DNA of 64,000 nt from Lachancea dasiensis (GCA_900074725.1 LT598460.1:439502-503501), one strand, 5' to 3'; shown: positions 29,647-39,068, numbered from the stretch's first letter. Notes: generated from the sequence alone by a model not told the origin. Translations and numbers: made by a program.

Positions 29647-31515
29647 ATGATTGAGAAAATGCCTTTCGCACAATCCAAAGCTTCGGATATCATTGAGTCC
29701 AAAGGGAAGAGGACTATTGACCAAGTTGAGGGGACATACTCGAATGAACGAGATGCAAATGAACCGCCCGCTAAGCTGAGCATCAAGAAGACAGAAGGCT
29801 CGAAAGGTACATTGCCATCAGAAGCTTCAGGTAACGCAATTGGTACTGGTAGTAAGGAAGTGTGCAGACTGCCGCAGTATAATTTTCTGCGATTTTGTTA
29901 CCGGCACAATCCAGATATGCAACAATCTCCGACTAATACTGCTCGGTTCAAACAGGATCAGCAACGACGTACGAACCTGCACAACAAGATAGACAAACTG
30001 CCCCCTGGAGACCAACGGCAGGTTCACGATGTTCTATCAAATTTCCTTGGATGTAACGATAAAATGCGCAAATTGGTATTGGAGGGCATCCTCACAAACT
30101 GTTGCTTCCCGCAGTTGTCGTTTCTAGCATCTGAGATTCACAGTCTTATAAAAATTGATTTCATTAGCACGTTGCCGGAAGAGGTTTCGCTCAAGATCCT
30201 TGGGTATCTGGACTGTGAAAGTCTTTGCAACGCTACTCAAGTGTGCCGTAGATGGAAACAACTGGCGGACGATGAAAAGGTTTGGTACCATATGTGTCAG
30301 CAACACATAGATCGCAAGTGTCCCAACTGTGGGTGGGGGCTTCCATTGCTACATATGAAGAGAGCTCGTTACATCGACTGCGAGGATACCAAGACGAGTT
30401 CAGACAATCCCAGCGCTTCTGTCGCACCCAAGAACTACAAAAAGACGCGGCCGTGGAAGATCATTTACCGGGAACGATTCCGGGTGGAATCCAATTGGAG
30501 AAAGGGCATTGCTCGTGTTCATGACTTTAAGGGCCACATGGACGGAGTGCTGGCCCTGCAGTTCAACTATCGTTTGTTATTCACGGGATCGTACGATGCC
30601 ACTGTGGCGATCTGGGATCTCGTTACGGGAAAGCTAGTACGGAGACTTTCTGGCCATCGTGACGGGGTCAAAACGCTTTATTTTGACGACCAAAAACTTA
30701 TCACCGGGTCGCTGGATCAAACGATCCGCGTCTGGAACTATGTAACAGGAGCGTGTGTCTCAACCTACAGAGGCCATTCTGACAGTGTTTTGAGCATAGA
30801 CTCCTACCGCAAAATCATCGTATCTGGCTCAGCGGATAAAACAGTCAAGGTGTGGCATGTAGAATCCCGAACCTGCTACACGCTGAGGGGCCACTCCGAG
30901 TGGGTTGGCTGTGTGAAGCTGCATCCAAAAAGTTTCACCTGTTTCAGTGGTAGCGACGACACCACCATTCGGATGTGGGACATACGATCTAATACATGCA
31001 TCAAGGTGTTCCGTGGCCATGTGGGACAGGTGCAGAAGGTCATTCCTCTCACCATCTCAGACCTGGAGAACCTGGTAGTGGATCCACAGAGTGATGTGGG
31101 GCACGCTAACGCAGGAAACGCCCCGGGCGAGGAATCTGAAGAACAAACCGGCACAGCTGGAACGGAAAATTCAGAGTCCACCCAGTTCACTCCCATGGAC
31201 GACTCTCTACCCTATCCAACGCATCTATTGTCGTGCTCGCTGGACAACACCATCAAATTGTGGGACGTTCGTACAGGCAAGTGCGTGCGCACCCATTTCG
31301 GTCACTTAGAGGGGATCTGGGACATCGCAGCGGATACCTTTCGGATTGTCAGCGGCGCGCACGACAAAACGGTCAAGGTGTGGGATTTGCAGAGTGGTAA
31401 GTGCATCCACACCTTTGAGACGCACCAGGCTCCCATCACCTGCGTAGGGATAGGCGATTCTGAGTTCGTGAGCGGAGACGAGACAGGGTGCGTAAAGCTA
31501 CACCGGTTCGACTAG
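29647..31515 (+). CDS. MET30: F-box/WD40 substrate receptor of SCF(Met30)
   Basis: Substrate-recognition subunit of the SCF ubiquitin ligase that controls the activator Met4, sulfur amino-acid synthesis, cadmium response and cell-cycle entry. The protein has 622 residues (yeast 640). The F-box that binds Skp1 spans about residues 173-218 (STLPEEVSLKILGYL, then CRRWKQLADDEKVW). A cysteine pair CPNC follows near 225. A WD40 propeller fills about 290-622 with blades ending in WDL, WNY, WHV, WDI, WDV and WDL. An acidic insert of about 50 residues separates two blades near 470-520. The final codons KLHRFD and the TAG stop form the first unit of a 21-bp tandem repeat. Neighbours fit YIL046W. Confidence 0.96.
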   Translation: MIEKMPFAQSKASDIIESKGKRTIDQVEGTYSNERDANEPPAKLSIKKTEGSKGTLPSEASGNAIGTGSKEVCRLPQYNFLRFCYRHNPDMQQSPTNTARFKQDQQRRTNLHNKIDKLPPGDQRQVHDVLSNFLGCNDKMRKLVLEGILTNCCFPQLSFLASEIHSLIKIDFISTLPEEVSLKILGYLDCESLCNATQVCRRWKQLADDEKVWYHMCQQHIDRKCPNCGWGLPLLHMKRARYIDCEDTKTSSDNPSASVAPKNYKKTRPWKIIYRERFRVESNWRKGIARVHDFKGHMDGVLALQFNYRLLFTGSYDATVAIWDLVTGKLVRRLSGHRDGVKTLYFDDQKLITGSLDQTIRVWNYVTGACVSTYRGHSDSVLSIDSYRKIIVSGSADKTVKVWHVESRTCYTLRGHSEWVGCVKLHPKSFTCFSGSDDTTIRMWDIRSNTCIKVFRGHVGQVQKVIPLTISDLENLVVDPQSDVGHANAGNAPGEESEEQTGTAGTENSESTQFTPMDDSLPYPTHLLSCSLDNTIKLWDVRTGKCVRTHFGHLEGIWDIAADTFRIVSGAHDKTVKVWDLQSGKCIHTFETHQAPITCVGIGDSEFVSGDETGCVKLHRFD

Positions 31516-31578
31516 AAGCTACACCGGCTCGACCAGAAGCTACACCGGCTCGACCAGAAGCTACACCGGCTCGACTAA
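31495..31578 (+). repeat. Four-copy 21-bp in-frame repeat spanning the MET30 stop codon
   Basis: Four head-to-tail copies of 21 bp at 31495-31515, 31516-31536, 31537-31557 and 31558-31578. Read in the MET30 frame they give KLHRFD-stop, KLHRLDQ, KLHRLDQ and KLHRLD-stop. Copies differ by only one or two bases; the TAG of unit 1 corresponds to CAG in units 2 and 3 and to TAA in unit 4. The unit length is a multiple of three, so reading through the TAG would add three more units (21 residues) to the C-terminus. Confidence 0.95.
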
Positions 31579-32327
31579 ATGCCATTGGATGGACGGCGCC
31601 GGGCGATGAGCTTCGGACCGAAACCCACCGTCGCGGCTTGCCGACAGCTGTCACGGGATATACACGTGATCCAACACCCCAGCTCGTGAGAAATGAGGCA
31701 TGTGCTTGTCACACACCGTATCCATTCTTCACACCTTTCGCTTGCAGCTACGTACCGATGAAGCCTTTGAGGTAAGGCTACTTTTGCACACAAGTTAGCG
31801 CATGTTTTGTTTGACCGACAGGCGACCAGAGTCCGCGATTTATCACCTCGATTGCCGCGACGGACTTATTTTTCCGACGTCTGTCGCCTTGTTAGGGCGC
31901 CAGGTTGCTTGATACGAAGCCCGCCTTTTCAATTCCGGACACTACAAAGGGTATAATCAGATGTTTAAAGGCAAAGTTGACCAGGAGATGGTTAAAAAGG
32001 TGTGTTGTTTGCACTCATATTGGAGGTAGTTGGTAGCTGTTAACTAGCTGGTAACTAAGCTTCAAGCTGAGCGAATTGGGGCCCTTAAGAGATTTTCGCA
32101 TTTGGTGCACCCCTGTTTCTGCATCTGATACATTTCCTACCTTTCTTAAGAAGGAGTGATTCACTAGGATAGTGAGCAGGTATCGCCATCCAAGTGAAGC
32201 CGGTATACAAGTTCGCAGGCTCATATACAGACCAGCAATTCGGGCTGTGAAAGGTGGACTCGATAGGTGCGGCAATTTTCCGGAGCTTCTCAAAGTGTCT
32301 TCCCCTTGAGAACCCTTTCTTTGAACG
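31579..32327. other. MET30-GIP2 intergenic region
   Basis: About 750 bp with no supported gene. It contains an 11-bp tandem duplication (TAGCTGTTAAC then TAGCTGGTAAC, 32034-32055). The frames on the minus strand at 32015-32498 overlap the GIP2 start and look like chance. Confidence 0.5.
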
Positions 32328-33704
32328 ATGTACATCAGAAGAGCTCCTTCGACCAACACACACGAGTCTGGAGGTGGATCGTGTAGTTCCAAGTCTCTGT
32401 CGTTCTTGCACAAACCACAGCGGGTCACGCAGCCTCGGCCGTTTTACGCAGACGACTCTCTGCGACGGAACACCGACTTGAACCGAGGATCGATCCAAGT
32501 GGACCAGAGTGGTGGTATTTCAGACTGCAAGGTCACGCAACAGGCGCCTGATGCGAACCCGGACCCTGCCGAGGACGACCCAGCCTACTATGCGTCGCTG
32601 GTGAACCCTTACTTCCCATCGGAGACCTCTCCATGGGACTCACAGCCGAAGCCGCCTCTAGTGCGCAAGAAGTCCGGAGAAGTAGTGCGTTCCAACTTAA
32701 AAATGGCGCAAAGGTCCCGCTCGTTGCCGGCGACTCCGAGCGACAGGGAACCGGACCAAGGATTGGCTTTCCCGCTGCTTGGACCCAAGCGCTCCAAGAG
32801 TGTCCATTTTGACCAACGCGACGTGGTGTCGGTCAAGTATTTCCGCCAGGAGGACTCCCCGCAGAACGTGGCGTCCGAGGACATTACGGAGGGGCCGTTA
32901 GACGACAACAACGATAAAACTCTCTCAATGTCGGACGACAGTGCGGTAAGGAGAAATCTAACCAACAACGGTGCCGGGGCTGCAGAGCCGGTCGATCTGA
33001 CGATGGCGATGTCCAACATGCGGCTTGAGAGACGGGCGTCGCAGGGATTTGGCCTCAGACGCAGCAAGCGGTACCAGAAACTCAAGGCCAACGACAGTGC
33101 TGCCAAGGGTAGCGGCCAGGGCCACGACCTCATCACCAGGCCTGGCCTGTACCGCGAGAACTTCCCCACGCTCAACGGTGGCGATCGCAACAGCCTTAAA
33201 CTCAACATTTTCCTCAACATCGCCCACAATAGCTATTGTTTCCTGCAAGAACTGTGCCTGGTGAGCGACCAGCACTACTTGGTGGGCCACATTCTGGTCA
33301 AGAACATCTTCTACGATAAAAAGGTGGTGGTCAAGTATACCCAGGATCGCTGGCGCACTGCCAGCGAGGTCGAGTGTATCTGGACCAGCAGCGGCGACGA
33401 CGTGCTTCCGGGTCTCGCGATGGACCGTTTTAAAGTGGTAATCGACTTGGCCACCCTATACAATGGTGTCACGCGCAGCCACGGCGCACCAGCAGTCACG
33501 TCAAACCCAGCAGCAGTTGCGCTGGCCGAGTCCATCGCCGACGACTACTCCAGCATGAAACTGGAGTTTTGCATACAGTACACGACGCGCAGCAGCGAAG
33601 AACGGGTTGAGAAGTGGGACAACAACAACGGCCGCAACTACGTTGTGGACGTAGTTTTCCCGAAGCCTCGCATGGGCTTCACCGATCCATTCGGCGACTC
33701 GTGA
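32328..33704 (+). CDS. GIP2: Glc7/PP1 targeting subunit with CBM21 (GIP2/PIG2 ancestor)
   Basis: Regulatory subunit that brings protein phosphatase 1 (Glc7) to glycogen synthase; 458 residues. The PP1-docking RVxF-type motif is KSVHF at 157-161, preceded by the RSRSLPATPSDR segment typical of the family. A CBM21 carbohydrate-binding domain covers about 285-455, with the markers LVGHILVKNIFYDKKVVVKYTQD, DRWRT and the C-terminal NNNGRNYVVDV. In S. cerevisiae this gene corresponds to both GIP2 (YER054C) and PIG2 (YIL045W); here one gene occupies the place of both, between MET30 and the YER053C-A homologue, as expected for an unduplicated genome. The first 125 residues are polar and probably disordered. 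Confidence 0.9.
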   Translation: MYIRRAPSTNTHESGGGSCSSKSLSFLHKPQRVTQPRPFYADDSLRRNTDLNRGSIQVDQSGGISDCKVTQQAPDANPDPAEDDPAYYASLVNPYFPSETSPWDSQPKPPLVRKKSGEVVRSNLKMAQRSRSLPATPSDREPDQGLAFPLLGPKRSKSVHFDQRDVVSVKYFRQEDSPQNVASEDITEGPLDDNNDKTLSMSDDSAVRRNLTNNGAGAAEPVDLTMAMSNMRLERRASQGFGLRRSKRYQKLKANDSAAKGSGQGHDLITRPGLYRENFPTLNGGDRNSLKLNIFLNIAHNSYCFLQELCLVSDQHYLVGHILVKNIFYDKKVVVKYTQDRWRTASEVECIWTSSGDDVLPGLAMDRFKVVIDLATLYNGVTRSHGAPAVTSNPAAVALAESIADDYSSMKLEFCIQYTTRSSEERVEKWDNNNGRNYVVDVVFPKPRMGFTDPFGDS

Positions 33705-34632
33705 GCCCTGTCCACTACAACTACACCTACACCTACACCTACACCCAAACACCACCCCACTTCATCGCCGGCTCGATGACTTCGTCTCTGTTACCCACAC
33801 ATAGCTATAGACTAGATACTCGTTTTCAAAACAGACGCACTCACTCATATCCAAACTCACGCTCCTCCCACCACGTAGCAAGCAAGTCTAACTTACAAAG
33901 TGCTCAGGCTGCGTCTCCCATCTTCTAACGGCACACACACATGTAAAGCACCGAATTTTACGCACTGCCCTTTGCAGGTTCGGTATATCCGGCTCACAAG
34001 TGTAGTCTCGGGTCGTTTGACGAAAAAAAAACCGCGGTCATTGGTGCGTGACAAATCATCGACGGGGGTCCCCTCCGGTGCCTTGTAACGTCTTATTCCG
34101 CATCGTCCGCCTTTCAGTCGCTCTTTCTAACTGTCTCTATTGTCTTCTATGTATCTTGTGACACCGATGTCGAGTTGTGGTGGGTGGCATATACCGGAAG
34201 CCGAAATCACTATGATGGAATCTTAATAATACGTAGACGTGCGCGTTTTACCCGAAGTAGGACCAAAATCACAGGCCCTAGCGAAACCTACCGGAGAAAC
34301 CCTCGGTACCAGGATCACAGCGCCCTTGCTGCTGTATTTTTCATTGTATTGCGGCGCTACAAGAACAGGGTAGAGAAATGCGCAAATTTGTCAGACATAG
34401 AGGTTCTCCCGGATGGTAATGTGTATTGGCGAAATACACGCAGTTGGCATATATATTTGAGGCTAGCAACATTGGAGTTGCTCTTCCGTAGCGGTGGCAC
34501 TTGTAGACAGACGTATATATAATTTTGTTTCTGCGTGTCAGCCTATTGCGTCTCATTCATTGCCTGTCAGAGTCGTTATATTCTCCATACACAGACATAT
34601 CTAGATCGTCTCAACTCGCGCCCGATAAAACA
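33705..34632. other. GIP2 downstream region with (CTACAC)n repeat
   Basis: About 930 bp with no supported gene of its own. Just after the GIP2 stop is (CTACAC)4 at 33721-33744. The rest is the GIP2 3' flank and the upstream region of the small gene at 34633. A 115-codon frame at 34175-34522 shows no family features. Confidence 0.5.
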
Positions 34633-34743
34633 ATGTACGACTTAGAGGTTTATTTTTCAGTGCTCGCGGTGGTGCTGGTGTTCTACATGCGTGCCCACAA
34701 GGCTACGATGATGCGGTACCGCGCCCAGGTGCCTCTTCTATAG
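34633..34743 (+). CDS. Small conserved membrane peptide, YER053C-A-like
   Basis: A 36-residue frame beginning MYDLEVYFSVLAVVLVFYMRAHK and ending MRYRAQVPLL. Residues 5-19 form one hydrophobic helix, followed by a basic tail, the layout of a tiny tail-anchored or type III membrane protein. It lies between GIP2 and PIC2 on the same strand, exactly where S. cerevisiae has YER053C-A, a protein of nearly the same size reported at the ER. The assignment rests on position, size and design; I cannot align the yeast sequence from memory with certainty. The leader ATAAAACA before the ATG is a good yeast start context. Function unknown. Confidence 0.65.
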   Translation: MYDLEVYFSVLAVVLVFYMRAHKATMMRYRAQVPLL

Positions 34744-35832
34744 AATGTGGACAGGGGTCTTGGGCTGTGCTGCTGCTCCAGCGACACGACGTGATACGAT
34801 GCTAAGTCTTCACACACACACACATACGCACACCTATTGAACAGGATCCTACACCGGAGCCTGTGCTGGGAGGGCCATATTTAATACATAATGCTGGAGA
34901 TACGTCTCTGATAATATTAATACATGCTGGATCGGATTGGATGGGATTAGGCAGAGCTGTGTCTCTGCTGATTGCGATGCACGCTGGGCCGGACGGGCAG
35001 GCCCATTTGTAAACGTCTTTCAGAGCTTCCAGGGCAGTGACACAAGCGTACGGAGTGACACCAGCCCAGCTAGCTAGCCCAATCACGTGACACAATTAGG
35101 GGTGCTGGGCGGCTTACGTCAGCGAGGTGTAGCCGCCGAGACGTTTTTGTGTTTGTGTTTGTATTTTTGTGGCAGGAACAAATGGACACTTGGCTATCCA
35201 TCAAGCAAGACACTCCAGTTTAGGCGGCTCTCTGGATGTGTCGCGATATCGGGCTTGTTTTGAAGCTCCAGGAGCAGCGATCACACGGACAGCGTCCCGC
35301 AAGGCGCGGGCCGCAGTCCGTGTGATCGCGACCACTACAAGTTTCCAGGCGCCACGAATACTAGCGATTCTGTATGAAGTAAAGTTGATATGAAAGGGAA
35401 GTGTTAAATAGAAACAAGAGCTTCACGACGGAGGCCCGGAGTCCGCGCGCCGATTGGGACAGCGATGTATATCTTGGCAGAAAAAACGACATTGCCCTTC
35501 AGAGCCAGTGGATACACTCGAGCTTTTCTCACGCCAAAAGCCAGCTATTCTGTCTCAGACTTCTTAAACCGCTTCAAACCACCGATACCAGCCGTCATCG
35601 TCCACCACTTCCGTCGTGCTGGCAATCCGCTCCGTATGCGGCGACTCCTTCCAAACTGCTGCGGGATTATCCGCTCGTGTTGAGTTGGCCTCGATAGCAA
35701 CCAAGCTGGGCCTATCCCACACACACGTACACACACACATGGATGGGGGTATATATATGCTTCGCCGAGGTAGGCCTTGAGTAACCTGACAACTGCTCCC
35801 CCACCGCTCAGTCACCCCGCGCTTGAACCCTC
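34744..35832. other. PIC2 upstream region with CA tracts
   Basis: 1.1 kb with short CA repeats (about 34810-34824 and 35717-35740), a perfect ATCACGTGA Cbf1-type palindrome (core TCACGTGA 35083-35090), a TTACGTCA CRE-like site near 35114 and a strong hairpin (listed separately). No frame looks coding. Confidence 0.6.
35277..35329. repeat. 53-nt near-perfect inverted repeat (hairpin)
   Basis: The arms GCGATCACACGGAC (35277-35290) and GTCCGTGTGATCGC (35316-35329) are perfectly complementary over 14 bp. The inner bases continue pairing with two single mismatches: 3 bp (GCG with CGC), then 5 bp (CCCGC with GCGGG), closing on a 5-nt loop AAGGC. Twenty-two of twenty-four positions pair. It lies about 500 bp upstream of PIC2 and about 530 bp downstream of the small gene at 34633. 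Role unknown. Confidence 0.95.
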
Positions 35833-36765
35833 ATGTCGCAAGTAACCGACCGCTCATCGATCTTCAACTCCCCGAAGCTATATTCCCTGGACTACTTCGC
35901 TGCCTGCACCCTCGGAGGTCTGGTGGCATGTGGCCCCACTCACTCCGCTGTAACTCCGTTGGACCTGGTGAAGTGCCGCAGGCAGGTGGACTCCTCGATC
36001 TATAAGTCGAATCTGGACGGCTGGCGCCAGATCGTGAAAACAGAAGGTGTTTCCAAGGTTTTCACTGGGTTTGGAGCCACGGCCATTGGCTATTCTTTCC
36101 AAGGTGCTTTCAAATACGGTGGGTACGAATATTTCAAATACCAATACTCGCAGCTGGTCTCTCCAGAAACGGCTCACAACTACAGGACGGGCATCTTCCT
36201 CGCAGCATCTGCATCGGCTGAATTCATCGCGGACATATTCCTGTGCCCCTGGGAGGCAATCAAGGTTCGCCAGCAAACCGCGTTGCCGCCGCCTTTTGCT
36301 CGCAACGTTTTCGATGCGTACTCCAAGATGGTTAAGGCCGAGGGTTTCGCCAGCTTGTACAAGGGTATCACACCACTGTGGTGCCGCCAGATCCCCTATA
36401 CCATGTGCAAGTTTACCTCTTTTGAACGCATCGTGGAGATGATCTACGCGCGTATGCCCAAGCCCAAGAGCGAAATGTCGAGTTTGGCCCAGATCGGAGT
36501 GTCATTTACCGGAGGTTATCTAGCCGGTATCTTGTGCGCTGTCGTGTCCCACCCTGCAGATGTCATGGTGTCCAAGATCAACAACGAGAGACAGAAGGGT
36601 GAATCCATGGGTCAAGCCATGTCGCGCATATACAGCAAGATAGGATTTAGCGGGTTGTGGAACGGACTCCCAGTTAGAATAGTCATGATCGGTACGCTGA
36701 CGAGTTTCCAATGGCTCATATACGACTCGTTCAAGGCGGCGGTTGGTTTGCCAACCACAGGTTAG
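35833..36765 (+). CDS. PIC2: Mitochondrial copper/phosphate carrier Pic2
   Basis: Member of the mitochondrial carrier family (SLC25A3 type) that brings copper and phosphate into the matrix; 310 residues (yeast 300). The three repeats each carry the carrier signature: [10 protein letters not shown] near residue 45, [10 protein letters not shown] near 141 and [10 protein letters not shown] near 238. Six membrane helices are expected. Residues [10 protein letters not shown] and [19 protein letters not shown] are typical of phosphate carriers. The ATG at 35833 gives a short N-terminus without a cleavable presequence. Convergent with AGE2, 126 bp apart; position matches YER053C. Confidence 0.94.
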   Translation: MSQVTDRSSIFNSPKLYSLDYFAACTLGGLVACGPTHSAVTPLDLVKCRRQVDSSIYKSNLDGWRQIVKTEGVSKVFTGFGATAIGYSFQGAFKYGGYEYFKYQYSQLVSPETAHNYRTGIFLAASASAEFIADIFLCPWEAIKVRQQTALPPPFARNVFDAYSKMVKAEGFASLYKGITPLWCRQIPYTMCKFTSFERIVEMIYARMPKPKSEMSSLAQIGVSFTGGYLAGILCAVVSHPADVMVSKINNERQKGESMGQAMSRIYSKIGFSGLWNGLPVRIVMIGTLTSFQWLIYDSFKAAVGLPTTG

Positions 36766-36891
36766 ATAGCAGTATATATCTTGTTGCTGTATCACTAATA
36801 TTCATAAGCCAAGGCTGGAGATATGGGCGACTGCAAGACCGGCGTCAGAGTTACTACATATGAATCTATCTCAAGTGTAATACGCCCAGGA

Positions 36892-37647
36892 CTATGACCA
36901 CACGTTGCGGAACAGCTCATTGTCCTCCAACGAGGCGGCTGGGGTCGGACTAGGCTTACTGCTAGCACTCGAGGGCTCCACGGAACTGCTCAAACTAAAT
37001 GCACTCTGAGCGCTTGCCACACTGGCCGAAGAGTTTCTTGGCTTTGAATAAAGCGACAAAATGGACTTCTTCAGGTCGGGTCTCCCGTTGAGCTCGCGAG
37101 GTGCGCCTTTGGAACTGGCGCGTGGTGTGGCTAGATTGAGATCGACCTGCGATGGCGTGCTAACCCTGCTCGGAACGGTGTTCACCGAAGGCGGCGCAGA
37201 CTGTGTTGCAGCATCCCCCAACAAGTCATGAGAAGCACTGTGCACCGGAGGTTGGCTGGCCTCCACTCTGGGCGACGATTTCATCGACGCTGTCCCTGCC
37301 CACTTCTTTAACTCGTACTTTTTCCTGATGAAATCGTTCAGCTTTGAAGGATCCGGCGTGGCTTGCTCAAGTTTTGCTTCGTAGCGTGCGTTGGCGTTCT
37401 TGTTGTTGCCGAACTCCACTACTTTTCGCAAATGCTCTTCCTGCCACGTATCCAGGTCCACTGACTTCACTTTCGAGATGTGTGTCCCCAACGAACGATG
37501 AATTCCAGCGCAGCGTATACATATGAAGACGCCCAGGGACCAAGACGCCCATCTAGGGTGTGATGCCGTTTTACAGTCCGCACAGTTTCCGTTGCCTGGA
37601 TCGCGCAGAAGAGTGGCCAAGGCCTTCCTTACAGTTGGTGAACTCAT
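36892..37647 (-). CDS. AGE2: ArfGAP Age2
   Basis: GTPase-activating protein for Arf1/2 in trans-Golgi and endosomal transport. 251 residues (yeast 298). The ArfGAP zinc finger is complete: C22, C25, C43 and C46, followed by the arginine finger R51 (GIHRSLGTHIS). The domain covers about residues 6-120. The remainder is serine/proline-rich and low complexity, ending in a short acidic-aromatic tail (EDNELFRNVWS), perhaps an adaptor-binding motif. The start at 37647 is the only reasonable one. Position matches YIL044C. Confidence 0.93.
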   Translation of the reverse strand: MSSPTVRKALATLLRDPGNGNCADCKTASHPRWASWSLGVFICIRCAGIHRSLGTHISKVKSVDLDTWQEEHLRKVVEFGNNKNANARYEAKLEQATPDPSKLNDFIRKKYELKKWAGTASMKSSPRVEASQPPVHSASHDLLGDAATQSAPPSVNTVPSRVSTPSQVDLNLATPRASSKGAPRELNGRPDLKKSILSLYSKPRNSSASVASAQSAFSLSSSVEPSSASSKPSPTPAASLEDNELFRNVWS

Positions 37648-37991
37648 TCGTTTGGAGGATAGTTTATGATGGTAATGATGAAGATGGTGGTGGACTCAAT
37701 ACGCCAATTGTCTCGGAAATATATTATGTACAGATATTGGATAGACTGGATTTGTTGATAGTCTGTTCTACTCTAGATCATAATAATAAATTCAATCGTC
37801 AAAGTTTAGATGCTGATATGAAGAGAAAACTCGACAATAAAGAGAGAGAAATAAAAAGTAGACAACCAGTCTGGCAGCTCTATAGCCATAATCTTCAAAT
37901 CCCAGGGCCTAGCCAAAAAGTTGGCTCAATAGGCAACATTTGGAGTTCATTCTCGCTCATATAAGATAAGTTTTGACTGAGTTCCAGTGCA
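37648..37991. other. AGE2-cytochrome b5 divergent intergenic region
   Basis: 344 bp of AT-rich shared upstream sequence with no gene supported. A 134-codon frame crossing it begins without ATG inside AGE2 on the opposite strand and is rejected. Confidence 0.5.
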
Positions 37992-38735
37992 ATGAAGAAA
38001 GTACGGTTCTGCCTCGAAAAAGAGGCACTGGATGGGAGTTCAGGAGACCAAGCGGTGCTGCCGCTGGTACCAAAGGTGGAGCTGGCGTGTCACAAGAGTG
38101 CGGATGACTGTTGGATAGCGATACATGGGAAAATATACAACGTTAGTGGGTACTTGAGCAAACACCCAGGAGGATCGCAAGTGATGCTGAAAATGGCCGG
38201 AAAGGACGCCACAGCGCAGTTCGACGACGTAGGACACTCGCTGGAGTCGCTGATGTTTGACCTGGGGCCCGAAGCGTGCGTCGGAGTACTGAGGCCCTCT
38301 TCGAAGCCGCGTCCCACGCGGAGTTCCTCTACCAGCCCAGCAGAGACCAGATCCGGCCGTTCCTCGCCGCCTCCGGCGAGCACTAACGCCTCTCTCCCAT
38401 CTTCAAAGTGGGAGCAGCTACGGATATGGCAAAAAACACACATGCCCCTGGGAGACCAGCGACTGCGTGGGAGCGACGCCCACCCCCACGGTGCACAGAT
38501 CGCGCTGCCGGGTGCCAAACTGCGACCAGGACCCCCGCATTACGACGCTAAAAATGACGAGCAGGTCTGCCGCTTTTTCAGCACCGCCGGCATCAGTGCG
38601 GTAATGACCATCTGCATAATTATACTACTATACGTCAAACTACGATGCCCGAGTATGTTCGAGCGCGTCGTTTCCCACACGCTTCCGGAAGACTTGACTT
38701 CCGAGACTTTCGAAATCCCTGCATGGTCGATTTGA
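37992..38735 (+). CDS. Membrane-anchored cytochrome b5 domain protein
   Basis: 247 residues. The N-terminal cytochrome b5 domain (about 28-100) has both heme ligands: H58 in KHPGGS and H82 in DDVGHSLES, with DDCWIAIHGKIYNVSGYL before them, so it should bind heme. A serine/proline-rich linker follows (about 101-135), then a segment WEQLRIWQKTHMPLGDQRLRG, and a single hydrophobic helix at about 197-216 with a 30-residue tail. This predicts a cytosol-facing, ER- or outer-mitochondrial-membrane electron carrier. No gene occupies this place in the S. cerevisiae YIL or YER series. The linker design differs from Cyb5 and Irc21, so I give no symbol. It is two genes from the b5 reductase CBR1. Confidence 0.85.
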   Translation: MKKVRFCLEKEALDGSSGDQAVLPLVPKVELACHKSADDCWIAIHGKIYNVSGYLSKHPGGSQVMLKMAGKDATAQFDDVGHSLESLMFDLGPEACVGVLRPSSKPRPTRSSSTSPAETRSGRSSPPPASTNASLPSSKWEQLRIWQKTHMPLGDQRLRGSDAHPHGAQIALPGAKLRPGPPHYDAKNDEQVCRFFSTAGISAVMTICIIILLYVKLRCPSMFERVVSHTLPEDLTSETFEIPAWSI

Positions 38736-39061
38736 GCCCTTAGACGTCCCAATCGCCTGCTCTACGTGGACCTCCTCCCGACCCGCGACCTGCGGTATAA
38801 CCTACCAATGCGATGGGTCGCAGCCACCACGTGTCCTAAACTAAGCGTTACGATCACTGTCTCGAACTTGGTCTACTTGGCTTTTAGTTTTTTCCTGGAA
38901 GTGCCAGCTCTTGTCACATTAGTGTCGTAATAACAAAAAAAGCCGGGTTCATTGTTAACAAGATGCGATGTTTGACCTAAAACCACAACTTAACCATCAT
39001 GATTCCATTCCACTGATTAGATCAATAACCTGGAAACAAGTCCGGTACCGCGATGGTGCTA

Positions 39062-39068
39062 TGACTCA
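39062..39068. promoter_or_regulatory. Gcn4 site upstream of HOM3
   Basis: TGACTCA, a perfect Gcn4 consensus, lies about 210 bp before the HOM3 ATG. Threonine/methionine synthesis genes are under general amino-acid control in yeasts. The surrounding interval 38736-39275 contains no gene I can support. Confidence 0.6.

Noticed and set aside
32609-33290. 206- and 110-codon minus-strand frames in GIP2
   Set aside because: Antisense shadows in GC-rich coding sequence of GIP2, without motifs.
34175-34522. 115-codon plus-strand frame downstream of GIP2
   Set aside because: Arginine/threonine-rich composition with no recognisable domain and no positional counterpart in S. cerevisiae.
35277-35329. 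Hairpin upstream of PIC2 as a tRNA or snoRNA
   Set aside because: No box A/B, no cloverleaf, no C/D or H/ACA boxes; kept only as an unexplained inverted repeat.
37560-37964. 134-codon frame overlapping the AGE2 5' end on the other strand
   Set aside because: Lacks an ATG at its head, overlaps a conserved zinc-finger coding region and has no family similarity.
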